Assembly (NCBI RefSeq): GCF_900116615.1
Contig: NZ_FPBF01000003.1
Coordinates: 713,431 to 777,430 of the forward strand
Reading direction: 5' to 3'
Source: Algoriphagus locisalis
GTDB lineage: Bacteria; Bacteroidota; Bacteroidia; Cytophagales; Cyclobacteriaceae
Length of the DNA stretch: 64,000 nucleotides
A model generated the notes under the pieces. The model was not told the DNA's origin. It saw nothing but the letters and a program-made list of their open reading frames with translations, and ran no database searches. Made by a program: the position numbers and the translations under genes. Shown in pieces: positions 37,193 through 46,064 of the stretch (the stretch's first letter is position 1; the number at the start of each line of letters is the position of its first letter).

Positions 37193-38485
37193 TTAGCTAT
37201 TCATCAGCTCTTCGATCTCTTCAGCTTCCACAGGTATATTTCGCATGAGATCAAAATAGCCTTTGCCTTCTTGGATCACTATGTTATTCTCCAATCGAAT
37301 TCCCAAACCTTCTTCCTGGATGTAGATTCCCGGTTCGACTGTAAATACCATTCCTGGTTTGATCGGTCCATGCATTGTTCCCACATCATGAACATCTAAT
37401 CCCAAATGATGGGAAGTACCATGCATGAAATACTTTTTGTAAGCTGGCCAGGCTGGATCTTGATTTTTGATATCCGTCTGGTCTATCAAACCCAATCCCA
37501 CTAATTCACTTTGCATGATCAGCCCAACTTCCTTATGATAATCCTGAATATTCGTACCAATTCTTAGAATGTGGGATGCTTCTTTTTGCACACGCAAAAC
37601 AGCATCATACACTGCCCGTTGTCTCTCCGTAAATTTCCCGCTAACCGGAATAGTCCGAGTCATATCTGCATTGTAATTGCCATATTCTGCGCCTACGTCC
37701 ATAAGCAGCATCTCGCCATCCAAACAGGCCTTGTGATTTTCTATGTAATGAAGCACACAAGCAGAAGCTCCGGAGGCGATAATCGGCTGGTAAGCAAAGC
37801 CATTACTTCTGTTTCTCACAAACTCATGCAGATACTCCGCTTCGATCTCATATTCTGTGACTCCAGGTTTTACAAAAGAAAGGATTCTGCGAAAACCTTT
37901 CTCAGTAATATCACAAGCAATCTGGAGTTGATCTATTTCTTCCCTTTCCTTCACACCTCTCAACTCATGCATAATCGGTGCAGCCCGATGATAGGTATGC
38001 AGCGGAAATTTTTCTTTGCACTCTTTGATAAATCTCGCATCCTGCGTTTCCACAACTACCCCAGCCCGCAAATGCTCGTTCGTATTCAGGTAGATGTTTT
38101 CACATAGCGCCATCACCGTATTGAAGATCTGATCAAAATTGCTTAGCCACTGGATATTCTTAATTCCTGATGCAGCTTCAGCTTCTTCCTTGGTGTATTT
38201 ATGACCTTCCCAGATCGCAATATGCTCATTCGTTTCTCGAAGAAACAGCACTTCACGCATGTTAGGGTTTGGACAATCCGGCGCAACTAGCAAGATGGTT
38301 TCCTCCTGATCTATTCCTGTAAGATAGAATAAGTCATTATTCTGACGAAAGCGCATCGTTCCGTCAGCGTTGGTAGGCATGATGTCGTTTGAATTAAAAA
38401 TCGCTACACTGCTTTCAGCAAGTTTGTAGCAAAATTTCTCACGATTCTTGATGTATAGGGCACTGGAAAGTGGTTGGTATTTCAT
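37193..38485 (-). CDS. pepP: Xaa-Pro aminopeptidase
   Basis: The 430-aa product is an M24B metallopeptidase that removes N-terminal residues preceding proline. The N-terminal creatinase-like domain covers about residues 1-165. The dinuclear metal ligands are visible: two Asp in LLMDVGAEYGNYNADMTRT, His in HGTSHHLGLDVHDVG, Glu in FTVEPGIYI and Glu in IRLENN. There is no signal peptide, so it is cytoplasmic. It is a single gene with its own terminator. Confidence 0.94.
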   Translation of the reverse strand: MKYQPLSSALYIKNREKFCYKLAESSVAIFNSNDIMPTNADGTMRFRQNNDLFYLTGIDQEETILLVAPDCPNPNMREVLFLRETNEHIAIWEGHKYTKEEAEAASGIKNIQWLSNFDQIFNTVMALCENIYLNTNEHLRAGVVVETQDARFIKECKEKFPLHTYHRAAPIMHELRGVKEREEIDQLQIACDITEKGFRRILSFVKPGVTEYEIEAEYLHEFVRNRSNGFAYQPIIASGASACVLHYIENHKACLDGEMLLMDVGAEYGNYNADMTRTIPVSGKFTERQRAVYDAVLRVQKEASHILRIGTNIQDYHKEVGLIMQSELVGLGLIDQTDIKNQDPAWPAYKKYFMHGTSHHLGLDVHDVGTMHGPIKPGMVFTVEPGIYIQEEGLGIRLENNIVIQEGKGYFDLMRNIPVEAEEIEELMNS

Positions 38486-38706
38486 ATTGTTATTGTTTTT
38501 TCAATTTTCAACCCGATAGCGAGCAGGAGGAAACTCTAAATAAATATAGTCGCCTCTAGCAAGAGATTTGTATCAAGCCTGATCATCGATTTTTTCTGTT
38601 TCTGAGTTGGAAAGTTACAAATTATCAGGCGAAAATCAGGTTTGAAATTCAGCTGGAACCATTTTCCTGCTTTACTTTGTATATTACCGAGAGGGTAAAT
38701 TAAAGC

Positions 38707-39936
38707 ATGGAATTAAACATTAAAGAACTAAGTAACGGCATTCGGATTGTCCATCAGGAAGTTACCCATACCAGACTAGTTCACTGCGGGTTTATATTAG
38801 ATATAGGAAGTAGGGACGAAAGCAAAGAACAAGAAGGTCTAGCTCATTTTTGGGAGCACATGGCCTTCAAGGGCACAAAAAAACGCAAAACCTTTCACAT
38901 CCTGAATAGATTGGAATCTCTCGGAGGAGAACTCAATGCATACACGACCAAAGAGAAAGTTTGCTTCTATGCTTCCACTTTAAAGGAACATTACGGAAAA
39001 GCTTCCGAGTTACTTTTCGATATCACGTTCAACAGCACTTTCCCGGAAAAGCAAATTGAAAAGGAGCGCCAGGTTATTTTGGAAGAAATGGCCATGTACC
39101 GAGATTCTCCCGATGATGCAATTCAGGATGAGCTGGATGAGTTGGTGTTTGAAAATCATGCCTTGGGAAGAAATATTCTCGGGACAGAACAAACCGTCGG
39201 TAGTTTTACACAGCAGGATTTCTTTGATTTCATTTCCACCCGCTTGGATACATCCAGGCTAATATTTTCAGTGGTGGGCAATATTCCATTTAAGAAAGTT
39301 TTGCAGGGAATCGAAGGGCCTCTTTCGCAAATCCAACCCAAGAGAAGTCTATATGTAAGGAGTAGTTTCAGTAATTATACTCCGAAAGTCAAGACCCAAG
39401 AGCGAGACGTCAGTCAGTCACTTTGCGCGATTGGGAGACCCGCTTTTTCTCTTTATGACCCAAGCCGTTTTAAACTATATCTTTTGAATAATATTTTGGG
39501 CGGTCCAAGCATGAACAGCCGTCTTAATCTGATGCTGCGCGAAAAACATGGCTATGTCTATAGCATTGAATCCAGCTATCAGCCATTTTCGGATGTGGGT
39601 TTCTTTGGAGTCTATTTTGGTACAGAAGGAAAAACCCTGAAAAAAGCCCAATCTCTGGTACTCAAAGAAATGAACAAATTATCTAACACGAAGCTTGGTA
39701 CTTTGCAGCTTCATATGGCTAAAGAGCAAGCAATTGGTCAAATGGCGATGGCTGAAGAAAACTACTCTGCCTTGATGCTTGTCTATGGTAAAAGTCTCCT
39801 AGACCATGGAAAAGTCGATCCTTTGGACAAAATTTTCGCACAGATCAAAAACACCACTGCAATGGATATTCAGGATATTGCTCAAGATATTTTCAACCCT
39901 GACATGCTTACTTTCCTAACTTATACGCCTCAATAA
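38707..39936 (+). CDS. M16 family (insulinase-like) zinc protease
   Basis: The 409-aa product is a single M16 half-clam unit. The inverted zinc motif HFWEHMAFKG lies near residue 45, with the distal glutamate in the expected ~76-residue spacing region (KERQVILEEMAMY). A second M16 domain at about 180-370 includes GGPSMNSRLNLMLREKHGYVYSI. Such single-chain M16B proteases act as homodimers on peptides. No signal peptide is seen. The O-methyltransferase gene starts 2 bp after the stop. Confidence 0.92.
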   Translation: MELNIKELSNGIRIVHQEVTHTRLVHCGFILDIGSRDESKEQEGLAHFWEHMAFKGTKKRKTFHILNRLESLGGELNAYTTKEKVCFYASTLKEHYGKASELLFDITFNSTFPEKQIEKERQVILEEMAMYRDSPDDAIQDELDELVFENHALGRNILGTEQTVGSFTQQDFFDFISTRLDTSRLIFSVVGNIPFKKVLQGIEGPLSQIQPKRSLYVRSSFSNYTPKVKTQERDVSQSLCAIGRPAFSLYDPSRFKLYLLNNILGGPSMNSRLNLMLREKHGYVYSIESSYQPFSDVGFFGVYFGTEGKTLKKAQSLVLKEMNKLSNTKLGTLQLHMAKEQAIGQMAMAEENYSALMLVYGKSLLDHGKVDPLDKIFAQIKNTTAMDIQDIAQDIFNPDMLTFLTYTPQ

Positions 39937-39938
39937 TC

Positions 39939-40586
39939 ATGGAATTTATAGACGAAGCGATTTTAACCTATTGCGAAGACCATACTTCAAATGAAGACGA
40001 TTTACTTCTAAAAATAACACGAGAAACCCAAGCAAAAGTGATGATGCCACGTATGATTTCGGGGCATCTGCAGGGAAAAATGCTGGAGCTTTTTACCAAA
40101 ATGCAAAACCCGACTACCATTCTGGAAATCGGTACTTATACAGGCTATTCAGGTATTTGCATGGCGAGAGGACTGGGAAAAGACTCGAAACTAATCACGC
40201 TGGATATCAATGACGAATTGGAAACGATGGTCAGAGGTTTTTTCGAGGAAAGTGGGCTTGCAGATCAGATAGATTACAGACTGGGAAATGCGCTGGAAAT
40301 CATCCCTACTTTGCCTGGGCCATTCGACATGGTTTTTATTGATGCTGATAAAATCAATTATAGAAACTATTATGATCTGATCATTGACAAGCTGAACCCG
40401 GGTGGTATTATACTCGCAGATAATGTGCTTTGGTCAGGTAAAATCCTAGTAGAGGAAGGACAAAAAATCGACAAGGACACTCAAGCCATTTTGGACTTTA
40501 ATAGGATGGTTCAAAACGACCCAAGGGTAGAAAATGCACTCCTGCCAATCCGTGACGGCGTGATGATGGCAAGAAAAATTCAGTAG
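39939..40586 (+). CDS. Class I SAM-dependent O-methyltransferase
   Basis: The 215-aa product resembles the caffeoyl-CoA/catechol O-methyltransferase family (Methyltransf_3). It has the SAM motif LEIGTYTGYSGICMARGL near residue 65, the metal-binding MVFIDADKINYRNYYD near 140, and ADNVLWSGK. The substrate is unknown. It starts 2 bp after the M16 protease, so the genes are translationally coupled. Confidence 0.9.
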   Translation: MEFIDEAILTYCEDHTSNEDDLLLKITRETQAKVMMPRMISGHLQGKMLELFTKMQNPTTILEIGTYTGYSGICMARGLGKDSKLITLDINDELETMVRGFFEESGLADQIDYRLGNALEIIPTLPGPFDMVFIDADKINYRNYYDLIIDKLNPGGIILADNVLWSGKILVEEGQKIDKDTQAILDFNRMVQNDPRVENALLPIRDGVMMARKIQ

Positions 40587-40649
40587 AAACGAAAAGGGGA
40601 ATCATTTTTGCTAAAATGAGCCTGAAACTACGATGAAAGCCTTTTTCGA

Positions 40650-42239
40650 ATGAAAATCAACAGTATCCCCTACCTTCTTTTCATCTTACTAGCATTTTTT
40701 GGCCATGAATCTTTGGCTCAAATACCACAAGTTCCAGCTGAACTAGAATTTGCTGACCTTATCGTAAGAATAAATCCCCAAGCTCGCCGGGAAATCCAGC
40801 TGGATGTGGACGCTCAATATCGAAATCCTGCCTATTTCAAAGTAAAACAAGATCGTGTCAATCTCTACATGCCGGTCATCGAGCGGGAACTTAGAAATTC
40901 TGGTGTACCCGTGGATCTAAAATACTTGGCAATCCAAGAAAGTAGCTTGATCGGAGATGCAGTTTCCACTTCCAATGCAGTTGGTTTTTGGCAGTTTAAG
41001 CAAGGAACAGCTGAGGAGGTTTTTCTTCGTGTAGATAATCAAATCGATGATAGAAAAAACATCGTCAATGCTACCAAAGGAGCTGCTTTATACCTACAAA
41101 AGCATAATAATACCTTCGACAATTGGATGTGCGCTTTGGTATCCTACCAAATGGGCCTAGGAGGTGCAAAGGCTTATTTTGGCACCCAATTCAATGGAAA
41201 GCGGATCGTAGATGTAGATAGAAATACGCACTGGTACTTTAAGAAATTCCTTGCTCATAAGGTTGCTTTCGGTAGCCAAACTGCCATGCTCACAAGCAGT
41301 GGACAATATATGGTAGAGGAGCGGGTACAAGGCCCAACCACTTTGGCAGCTCTAGCTAAAAAATATGGAATAACCGAACAACATCTGAAGGACTACAATC
41401 TTTGGACAAAAAACGGAAAAATCCCAGGTGATAGAGTTTACACTATCGTATATGTAAAAGATGGCTCACTTCCTGTGCAGCCAGCCATTATCACCGAGTC
41501 CAAACCAAGCACTCAAAGTTCAGGCTCCACCACTACTTCGTCATCACCTGCTTACAAGCAAGCAAACTCATTTCCTAGAATAGCTGGTAATACGACCAAA
41601 TCAGCTCAGCCAGATCAGATTACAGTCAACAACCTTGATGGTGTGCAAGCAGCTCAATCTACTACTCAAAGTACTTTCTCAGATCGTGTGGGTATTCGGG
41701 AAAATAAATTCAGAAGGCTGAATGATTTAGACAAAGGAGAGCGAATCGAAGCTGGAGAGTATTATTACACGGAGAAAAAGAATGCAAGTGCAGAAGTTGC
41801 CACGCACATCGTAAGGCCAGGTGAAACACTTTGGAGTATTTCTCAGAAATACGGCATCAAGCTATCTGCTTTGAAGTCTAAAAATAGAATTAGAAAAGAC
41901 AGAGATCTGAAAGCTGGAATGGTCTTAAACTTACAAGAACACAGGAAGCGTGGCGAGGATATTCCTATGGTGAAACTTTCTAACCCGACTCCCACACGTC
42001 AGGCAGTAGCAACCTCGAACCCGACTCCTGCTGTAAGCCAACCTACGCCAGTAACTGAAAATCAAACTAATTCAGGATCATCTTCGGCTAGATTGACACA
42101 CACCGTCTCCAGCGGGGAAACGCTTTTTGCGATAAGCAAAAAGTACGGAGTGACAGTCAATCAGCTGAAAAGCTGGAACAACATCGGAACTCAAAACATC
42201 ATATCCATTGGGCAGAAACTGGTTATTTTCCGTCCCTAA
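40650..42239 (+). CDS. MltD-like lytic transglycosylase with LysM domains
   Basis: The 529-aa product has a signal peptide (about 1-23, SLAQ) and an SLT/lysozyme-like catalytic domain at about residues 85-220. The catalytic glutamate lies in YLAIQESSLIGDA, followed by AVGFWQFK. At the C-terminus are LysM domains (HIVRPGETLWSISQKYGI and HTVSSGETLFAISKKYGV) that bind peptidoglycan. A further LysM-like segment follows the catalytic domain, and a Ser/Thr/Pro-rich linker joins them. It cleaves glycan strands in the cell wall. Confidence 0.92.
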   Translation: MKINSIPYLLFILLAFFGHESLAQIPQVPAELEFADLIVRINPQARREIQLDVDAQYRNPAYFKVKQDRVNLYMPVIERELRNSGVPVDLKYLAIQESSLIGDAVSTSNAVGFWQFKQGTAEEVFLRVDNQIDDRKNIVNATKGAALYLQKHNNTFDNWMCALVSYQMGLGGAKAYFGTQFNGKRIVDVDRNTHWYFKKFLAHKVAFGSQTAMLTSSGQYMVEERVQGPTTLAALAKKYGITEQHLKDYNLWTKNGKIPGDRVYTIVYVKDGSLPVQPAIITESKPSTQSSGSTTTSSSPAYKQANSFPRIAGNTTKSAQPDQITVNNLDGVQAAQSTTQSTFSDRVGIRENKFRRLNDLDKGERIEAGEYYYTEKKNASAEVATHIVRPGETLWSISQKYGIKLSALKSKNRIRKDRDLKAGMVLNLQEHRKRGEDIPMVKLSNPTPTRQAVATSNPTPAVSQPTPVTENQTNSGSSSARLTHTVSSGETLFAISKKYGVTVNQLKSWNNIGTQNIISIGQKLVIFRP

Positions 42240-42263
42240 TTTGCAATCTCCTTAGCTTTTTAA

Positions 42264-43256
42264 ATGTCAAAGTACTTCCTCCTTTTTGGGTTATTTCTAC
42301 TTTGCCTGAGCCAGTCCATTTTGGCTCAGGACAGACAATTCATCCCTGATACTGTATTGATCAATGGGGACACGCTGCTAATGTTGGGAGATTCCTTGCT
42401 AATAGAAGAACCGGTAAAGGAGATTTTTTGGAAGACTGGGGGAAATTACAACCTGAACATTCAACAAGTGACGTTATCCAATTGGGCAGCAGGTGGATCC
42501 AGCACTTTTGCCCTTAATTCAGGTCTTACCCTTTTTGCCAATTACAAAAAGGACAACAAAGTTTGGGATACACAACTCACATTTAGTTTAGGCTTCAACA
42601 GGCAAGATAACCGGTCATACAAGACACGAAAAACTAATGACAACTTCCATTTTGTAAGTAATTATGGTAGAGAACTCTCGGAGTTTTTCTATCTCTCTAC
42701 ACAACTAGATGCCAGAGCCCAGCTATTGGCAGGTTATAAATACACCAGACCATCTGGAAGTGATGTAGAAGTACGTACTAAAATTTCGGATCTACTATCG
42801 CCTGGTTATGTTCAGTCCTCTACAGGTCTTAACTATAGGAAAACATATAAGGATAAAAGTAAGATTTCCGTTATCCTATCACCTTTTACTGGACGATTCA
42901 CCATTGTACTTGACGATTCTCTGAGTAGAGCCGGTGCATTCGGGGTTGTGCCAGGAGAAAACGTTCGTGCTGAAGCGGGAGTTTCACTTGCAGCTTCTGT
43001 GACAGATATCCAGTTGATGAAAAACATCACATGGAAGTCTGATATTAACCTATTCTCTAATTATGAAGTATTCGGGAATATGGTCGTTAACTTCAATTCA
43101 GTTATCCGAATGAAAGTGAATAAATACATTTCCACACGAATAGAAACGGTGCTAATCTATGATGAGGAGGTGTTTATCAAACAAGATGACGGAACATCCA
43201 GGCAAGCCGTTCAGCTACAGAATCTGATAAATTTTGGGATTTCGCTGGATTTTTAG
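42264..43256 (+). CDS. DUF3078 outer-membrane-like protein
   Basis: The 330-aa product has a signal peptide (about 1-21, ILAQ) and then the DUF3078 pattern: FWKTGGNYNLNIQQVTLSNW followed by AAGGSSTFAL. The C-terminal region is built of alternating aromatic beta-strands and ends in a phenylalanine (ISLDF), as outer-membrane beta-barrels do. The family is restricted to Bacteroidota by my recollection. Function is unknown. It lies 24 bp downstream of the transglycosylase and its stop overlaps the convergent dnaX stop by 4 bp. Confidence 0.88.
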   Translation: MSKYFLLFGLFLLCLSQSILAQDRQFIPDTVLINGDTLLMLGDSLLIEEPVKEIFWKTGGNYNLNIQQVTLSNWAAGGSSTFALNSGLTLFANYKKDNKVWDTQLTFSLGFNRQDNRSYKTRKTNDNFHFVSNYGRELSEFFYLSTQLDARAQLLAGYKYTRPSGSDVEVRTKISDLLSPGYVQSSTGLNYRKTYKDKSKISVILSPFTGRFTIVLDDSLSRAGAFGVVPGENVRAEAGVSLAASVTDIQLMKNITWKSDINLFSNYEVFGNMVVNFNSVIRMKVNKYISTRIETVLIYDEEVFIKQDDGTSRQAVQLQNLINFGISLDF

Positions 43257-43834
43257 AAGTCGGTCTCTAAGCCAAACCTACGCTGAAACTCTCCTAAAGC
43301 AGCGTGTTTCTCTTTTAAAAAGTTGAATTTATCAGTGCTTGTATAGAGCTTATTCCGCTCAGATTCGAGTTCTTCTTTTATTTCAATTTCTACTCTGAAG
43401 TGATTGACATTTCCGAGTTCACGGACTATTCTAACTAATTCAGGTTTCATTTTTAGTGCAAGCTCCTCTTGCACATGACCCATCACATCAAGCACGACAG
43501 CACCATCCTTCATTTTCATGGCCTGACCTAGGATTGCCACCTCCATGCTTTTTCCTAACTTTTGAAAATGCTCTTTTACCTGGGTAAAAACCTCATCCAA
43601 AATCGCTTGCGTTAGGTCGCGCCCTTCTACTTTCACTTCAACTACTTCTTCAGACACTTTTGTTTTGGCGTTTTGCAGCTCTTCCTTCGCCTTCTGCTCA
43701 GCCAATTGTTTGGTTTGGCCAAGGTTTTTAGGAATAGCAATAGTCTTCTGCAACAAACTAGGTTTGGCAGTGCCAGTTGAGGTAGGAAGAGGAATGGGTT
43801 CTTTTACCGATTCAGCTACTGGGGCTGTCAGGCT
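43253..43834 (-). CDS. dnaX: dnaX tau C-terminal part, read in the -1 frame
   Basis: This ~193-residue stretch is in the -1 frame relative to the upstream dnaX frame and is entered at the A10 run. It encodes a Pro/Ser/Thr-rich linker (SLTAPVAESVKEPIPLPTS), then a helical domain (QTKQLAEQKAKEELQNAK; EVFTQVKEHFQKLG) as expected for the tau region that binds other polymerase subunits. No ATG start is available near its beginning, only internal TTG/CTG codons, so it is best read as the continuation of DnaX. With frameshifting, tau would be about 573 aa, close to normal for Bacteroidota DnaX. Confidence 0.8.
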   Translation of the reverse strand, partial: SLTAPVAESVKEPIPLPTSTGTAKPSLLQKTIAIPKNLGQTKQLAEQKAKEELQNAKTKVSEEVVEVKVEGRDLTQAILDEVFTQVKEHFQKLGKSMEVAILGQAMKMKDGAVVLDVMGHVQEELALKMKPELVRIVRELGNVNHFRVEIEIKEELESERNKLYTSTDKFNFLKEKHAALGEFQRRFGLETDF

Positions 43835-44973
43835 TTTTTTTTTGCGTCTTCCGCAGCCATCATGGATAGGCGAAAAGCTTGGGGAAGTTTGGCCATTTTC
43901 ATCAAAGCCAACTCCACGTGTAACCGCTGATTTTTAGAGGTCTTGTAATGAATATCGCACTGGTTTGCGATGTTCAGCGCAGAGAGCAAAAAGGAGGCAG
44001 AAGCCGCTTCTGTCTGCTGCAAATAGCGCTCTTTGGCTGATTCGGATACTTCTATCAATTCGACAGTTGCAGGATCTTTTGCTACCAAGAGATCTCTCAG
44101 GTGCTCACAGAGACCGACAATAAAATTATGTCCATCAAAGCCTTTTTTCAGGATTTCATCAAAAATCAATAAGACTTGTGAAAGATCCTCTCCGACCAAG
44201 GCATCCAAAACTTTGAAATAATAATCGTAATCAAGAATATGAAGATTACCAATCGTCTCATGATAAGTCACCTTTTTTCCTGCGGAATAGGTCACAATCA
44301 AATCAAACATGGAAAGCGCATCACGTAGCGCACCGTCAGCTTTGGTAGCGATCAACCGAAGCGCCTCTTCTTCATAGTCAACTTTCTCCTTTTCAGCGAT
44401 ATACTGAAGATGTCCTGCGATGTCTTTGATCTGAATTCTATTGAAATCAAAAATCTGACAGCGGGAAAGGATGGTAGGAATAATTTTATGCTTCTCGGTA
44501 GTTGCGAGTATGAAAATCGCATACTTTGGTGGCTCCTCTAATGTTTTCAAAAAGGCATTGAAGGCCTGATTGGAAAGCATGTGAACCTCATCAATGATAT
44601 AGACTTTGTACTGCCCTTTTTGCGGAGCATATCGAACCTGATCAACTAAATTACGGATATCATCTACGGAGTTATTTGAAGCAGCATCAAGTTCGTAGAT
44701 ATTGAAAGAGCTGTTGTTTTGGAACGAAACACAAGACTCACATTTGCCGCAGGCTTCAAAATCTGCCTGAAGATCTTCACAGTTGATCGTCTTGGCAAGG
44801 ATACGTGCACAGGTAGTCTTACCCACCCCACGTGGACCACAAAACAAAAAAGCCTGAGCTAAGTGATTGTTTTTTATGGCATTCTGTAGTGTAGTGGTGA
44901 TATGCTGCTGCCCTACTACGCTCTTGAAATCTGCCGGTCTGTATTTTCTTGCCGAAACGACGAAATTTTCCAT
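43828..44973 (-). CDS. dnaX: DNA polymerase III subunit gamma/tau (frame-0 product resembling gamma)
   Basis: The 381-aa frame-0 product holds the complete AAA+ ATPase of the clamp loader: P-loop GPRGVGKTTCARIL near residue 44, zinc-binding cysteines (C-EACGKCESC), Walker B YIIDEVHML, SRC motif ILSRCQIFDF, and domain III. It ends with KKKA right after a run of ten A, where a TGA closes frame 0. It therefore looks like a natural gamma-type truncation, with tau made by slippage. The ATG at 44973 is preferred over the preceding GTG. The gene is the end of its transcript and converges on the DUF3078 gene. Confidence 0.92.
   Translation of the reverse strand: MENFVVSARKYRPADFKSVVGQQHITTTLQNAIKNNHLAQAFLFCGPRGVGKTTCARILAKTINCEDLQADFEACGKCESCVSFQNNSSFNIYELDAASNNSVDDIRNLVDQVRYAPQKGQYKVYIIDEVHMLSNQAFNAFLKTLEEPPKYAIFILATTEKHKIIPTILSRCQIFDFNRIQIKDIAGHLQYIAEKEKVDYEEEALRLIATKADGALRDALSMFDLIVTYSAGKKVTYHETIGNLHILDYDYYFKVLDALVGEDLSQVLLIFDEILKKGFDGHNFIVGLCEHLRDLLVAKDPATVELIEVSESAKERYLQQTEAASASFLLSALNIANQCDIHYKTSKNQRLHVELALMKMAKLPQAFRLSMMAAEDAKKKA
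43834..43843 (-). other. A10 slippery run, dnaX recoding site
   Basis: The minus strand reads GCA AAA AAA AAA GCC TGA in frame 0, ten consecutive A. A -1 shift, or one extra A in the mRNA, joins the upstream frame to the tau C-terminus. In Thermus thermophilus a run of nine A in dnaX causes transcriptional slippage; in E. coli A AAA AAG causes ribosomal -1 frameshifting. I see only a weak 4-bp stem (CAGC/GCTG) downstream, so slippage is more likely than a hairpin-stimulated shift. Confidence 0.75.
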
Positions 44974-45089
44974 CACCGCAAGATATAAAAAACTCTATAC
45001 TCGGGAAGCCTGAAATCCGAGCTATTCAAAAGATTTTCCGTAAAGAATTGATTTTGAAGACCATATTATTAGAGAAATTGAAACAGTAT

Positions 45090-45140
45090 TCAGTGATCAG
45101 TGTTCAGTAATAGGCCTGTCAACTGAACACTGACCACTGA
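45090..45140. repeat. Inverted repeat upstream of tmRNA
   Basis: The arms TCAGTGATCAGTGTTCAGT (45090-45108) and ACTGAACACTGACCACTGA (45122-45140) pair at 18 of 19 positions. There is no T tract. A second short palindrome, CCGACTT-CA-AGTCGG, lies nearby at about 45159-45174. Together with AT-rich sequence they fill the 236-bp gap between dnaX and ssrA. Confidence 0.75.
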
Positions 45141-45188
45141 CTAATTTAATTTAATTGCCCCGACTTCAAGTCGGAACTATTTTTCCAT

Positions 45189-45196
45189 TACTTTTG
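45189..45196 (+). promoter_or_regulatory. -7 promoter element of ssrA
   Basis: TACTTTTG fits TAnnTTTG. It ends 16 bp before the mature 5' end of tmRNA, consistent with a short precursor leader removed by RNase P. Confidence 0.6.
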
Positions 45197-45212
45197 TCAA
45201 CCTAATTGAAAT

Positions 45213-45614
45213 GGGGCTGACCGGTTTTGACAGTAAGTGTAAAGATCGGGCTCGCATGCAGGCTGGAGTATGTACGGCCTTGAAAAATTCATACGCACTA
45301 TAAATGGCGAAGAATCTTACGCTATGGCTGCCTAATCTAACCTTTATCGGATAGATCGCTTGAAGGGTTGAGTTACGAGAGTAATTCCCCGGCCACATCT
45401 CACCGCCCGTTGTCTGATCCGGGTGGATCTGAGGTGTCGACTTGATCGGACTGCTGCTTGTGATGCTATTATGCAAGTTTAAGATTCAGTAGCTAAGTCG
45501 AAACTAGGTGTGTTACCCAGCATATTTCGATCGAAAAACCAACAGGTAACTAAGCATGTAGAAGGTACGTTGTTTCCTTATCTGGACGCGAGTTCGAATC
45601 TCGCCAGCTCCACC
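45213..45614 (+). ncRNA. ssrA: Transfer-messenger RNA (tmRNA)
   Basis: The 5' end GGGGCUG pairs with CAGCUCC near the 3' end (45605-45611, one G-U pair) to form the tRNA-like acceptor stem. The T-arm with GTTCGAATC lies just before it. Only CC of the CCA tail is encoded. The tag frame at 45306-45335 encodes GEESYAMAA followed by TAA, a typical ssrA degradation tag. The RNA rescues ribosomes stalled on damaged messages with SmpB and tags the product for proteolysis. Its length of about 400 nt is normal. An antisense ORF over it is only a shadow. Confidence 0.95.
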
Positions 45615-45998
45615 TGACGGCACAAATCCGATTTTGAAGGATTTGTGCCTTTCTTTTTTGAAGATAATCCACTATTTATCAGATAGATAAGCTTAACAAA
45701 TTTGTTGACTCTGGGAGTTCGAACTATTTCGCTAGCAAAAGTGATTTTTTTTGAAAAAGTCGAACTCAGTATAATTTTCTTCTCCTCGACACTGGCATTT
45801 TCATATAATTCACCCAGCCTACCCATCACCATCCCCCCCCCTGTATATCATTACTTTAAAGTTTTTTTTAGGGATAAGTTTCAATGCTGAAATCTGGCTT
45901 TCACTGCTGTCAATTTCTCTTTGGCACTCTCTTTTTATTGAATTGAAATCTTCTGAATCAATCTTATCCAGCAAAACCTTTAAGCATGGTTTACTTTC
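45578..45998 (-). pseudogene. Remnant of a serine site-specific recombinase C-terminus
   Basis: Two minus-strand segments resemble the C-terminal zinc-ribbon/coiled-coil end of large serine recombinases of Bacteroidota. The first (about 45998-45842) encodes LLDKIDSEDFNSIKRECQRE. The second (about 45826-45660) encodes YENASVEEKKIILSSTFSKK and later RTPRVNKFVKLIYL. They are in different frames, separated near a run of nine G on the minus strand (45833-45841), and the first is preceded by a stop. The catalytic domain is absent. The second frame runs through the ssrA terminator into the tmRNA T-arm, placing the remnant directly against the tmRNA 3' end, a classic attachment site. Confidence 0.72.
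45619..45659 (+). terminator. Rho-independent terminator of ssrA
   Basis: The perfect 11-bp stem GGCACAAATCC (45619-45629) / GGATTTGTGCC (45639-45649) with a 9-nt loop is followed by TTTCTTTTTT. It begins 4 nt after the tmRNA 3' end. Confidence 0.9.
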
Positions 45999-46064
45999 TT
46001 ACCCAGAGAAAAGCATCAATAAAACCACTAGGAATATACTGAATGATGGCTGGGTGAATTAAGG

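Noticed and set aside
43253..43756. Independent 167-aa gene downstream of dnaX
   Set aside because: It starts only at a TTG inside a linker-like region, and reading through from the A10 run gives a continuous DnaX tau, so it is not a separate gene.
45177..45476. 99-aa open frame antisense to ssrA
   Set aside because: It lies within the structured tmRNA gene on the opposite strand and has no protein-like features; it is a shadow.
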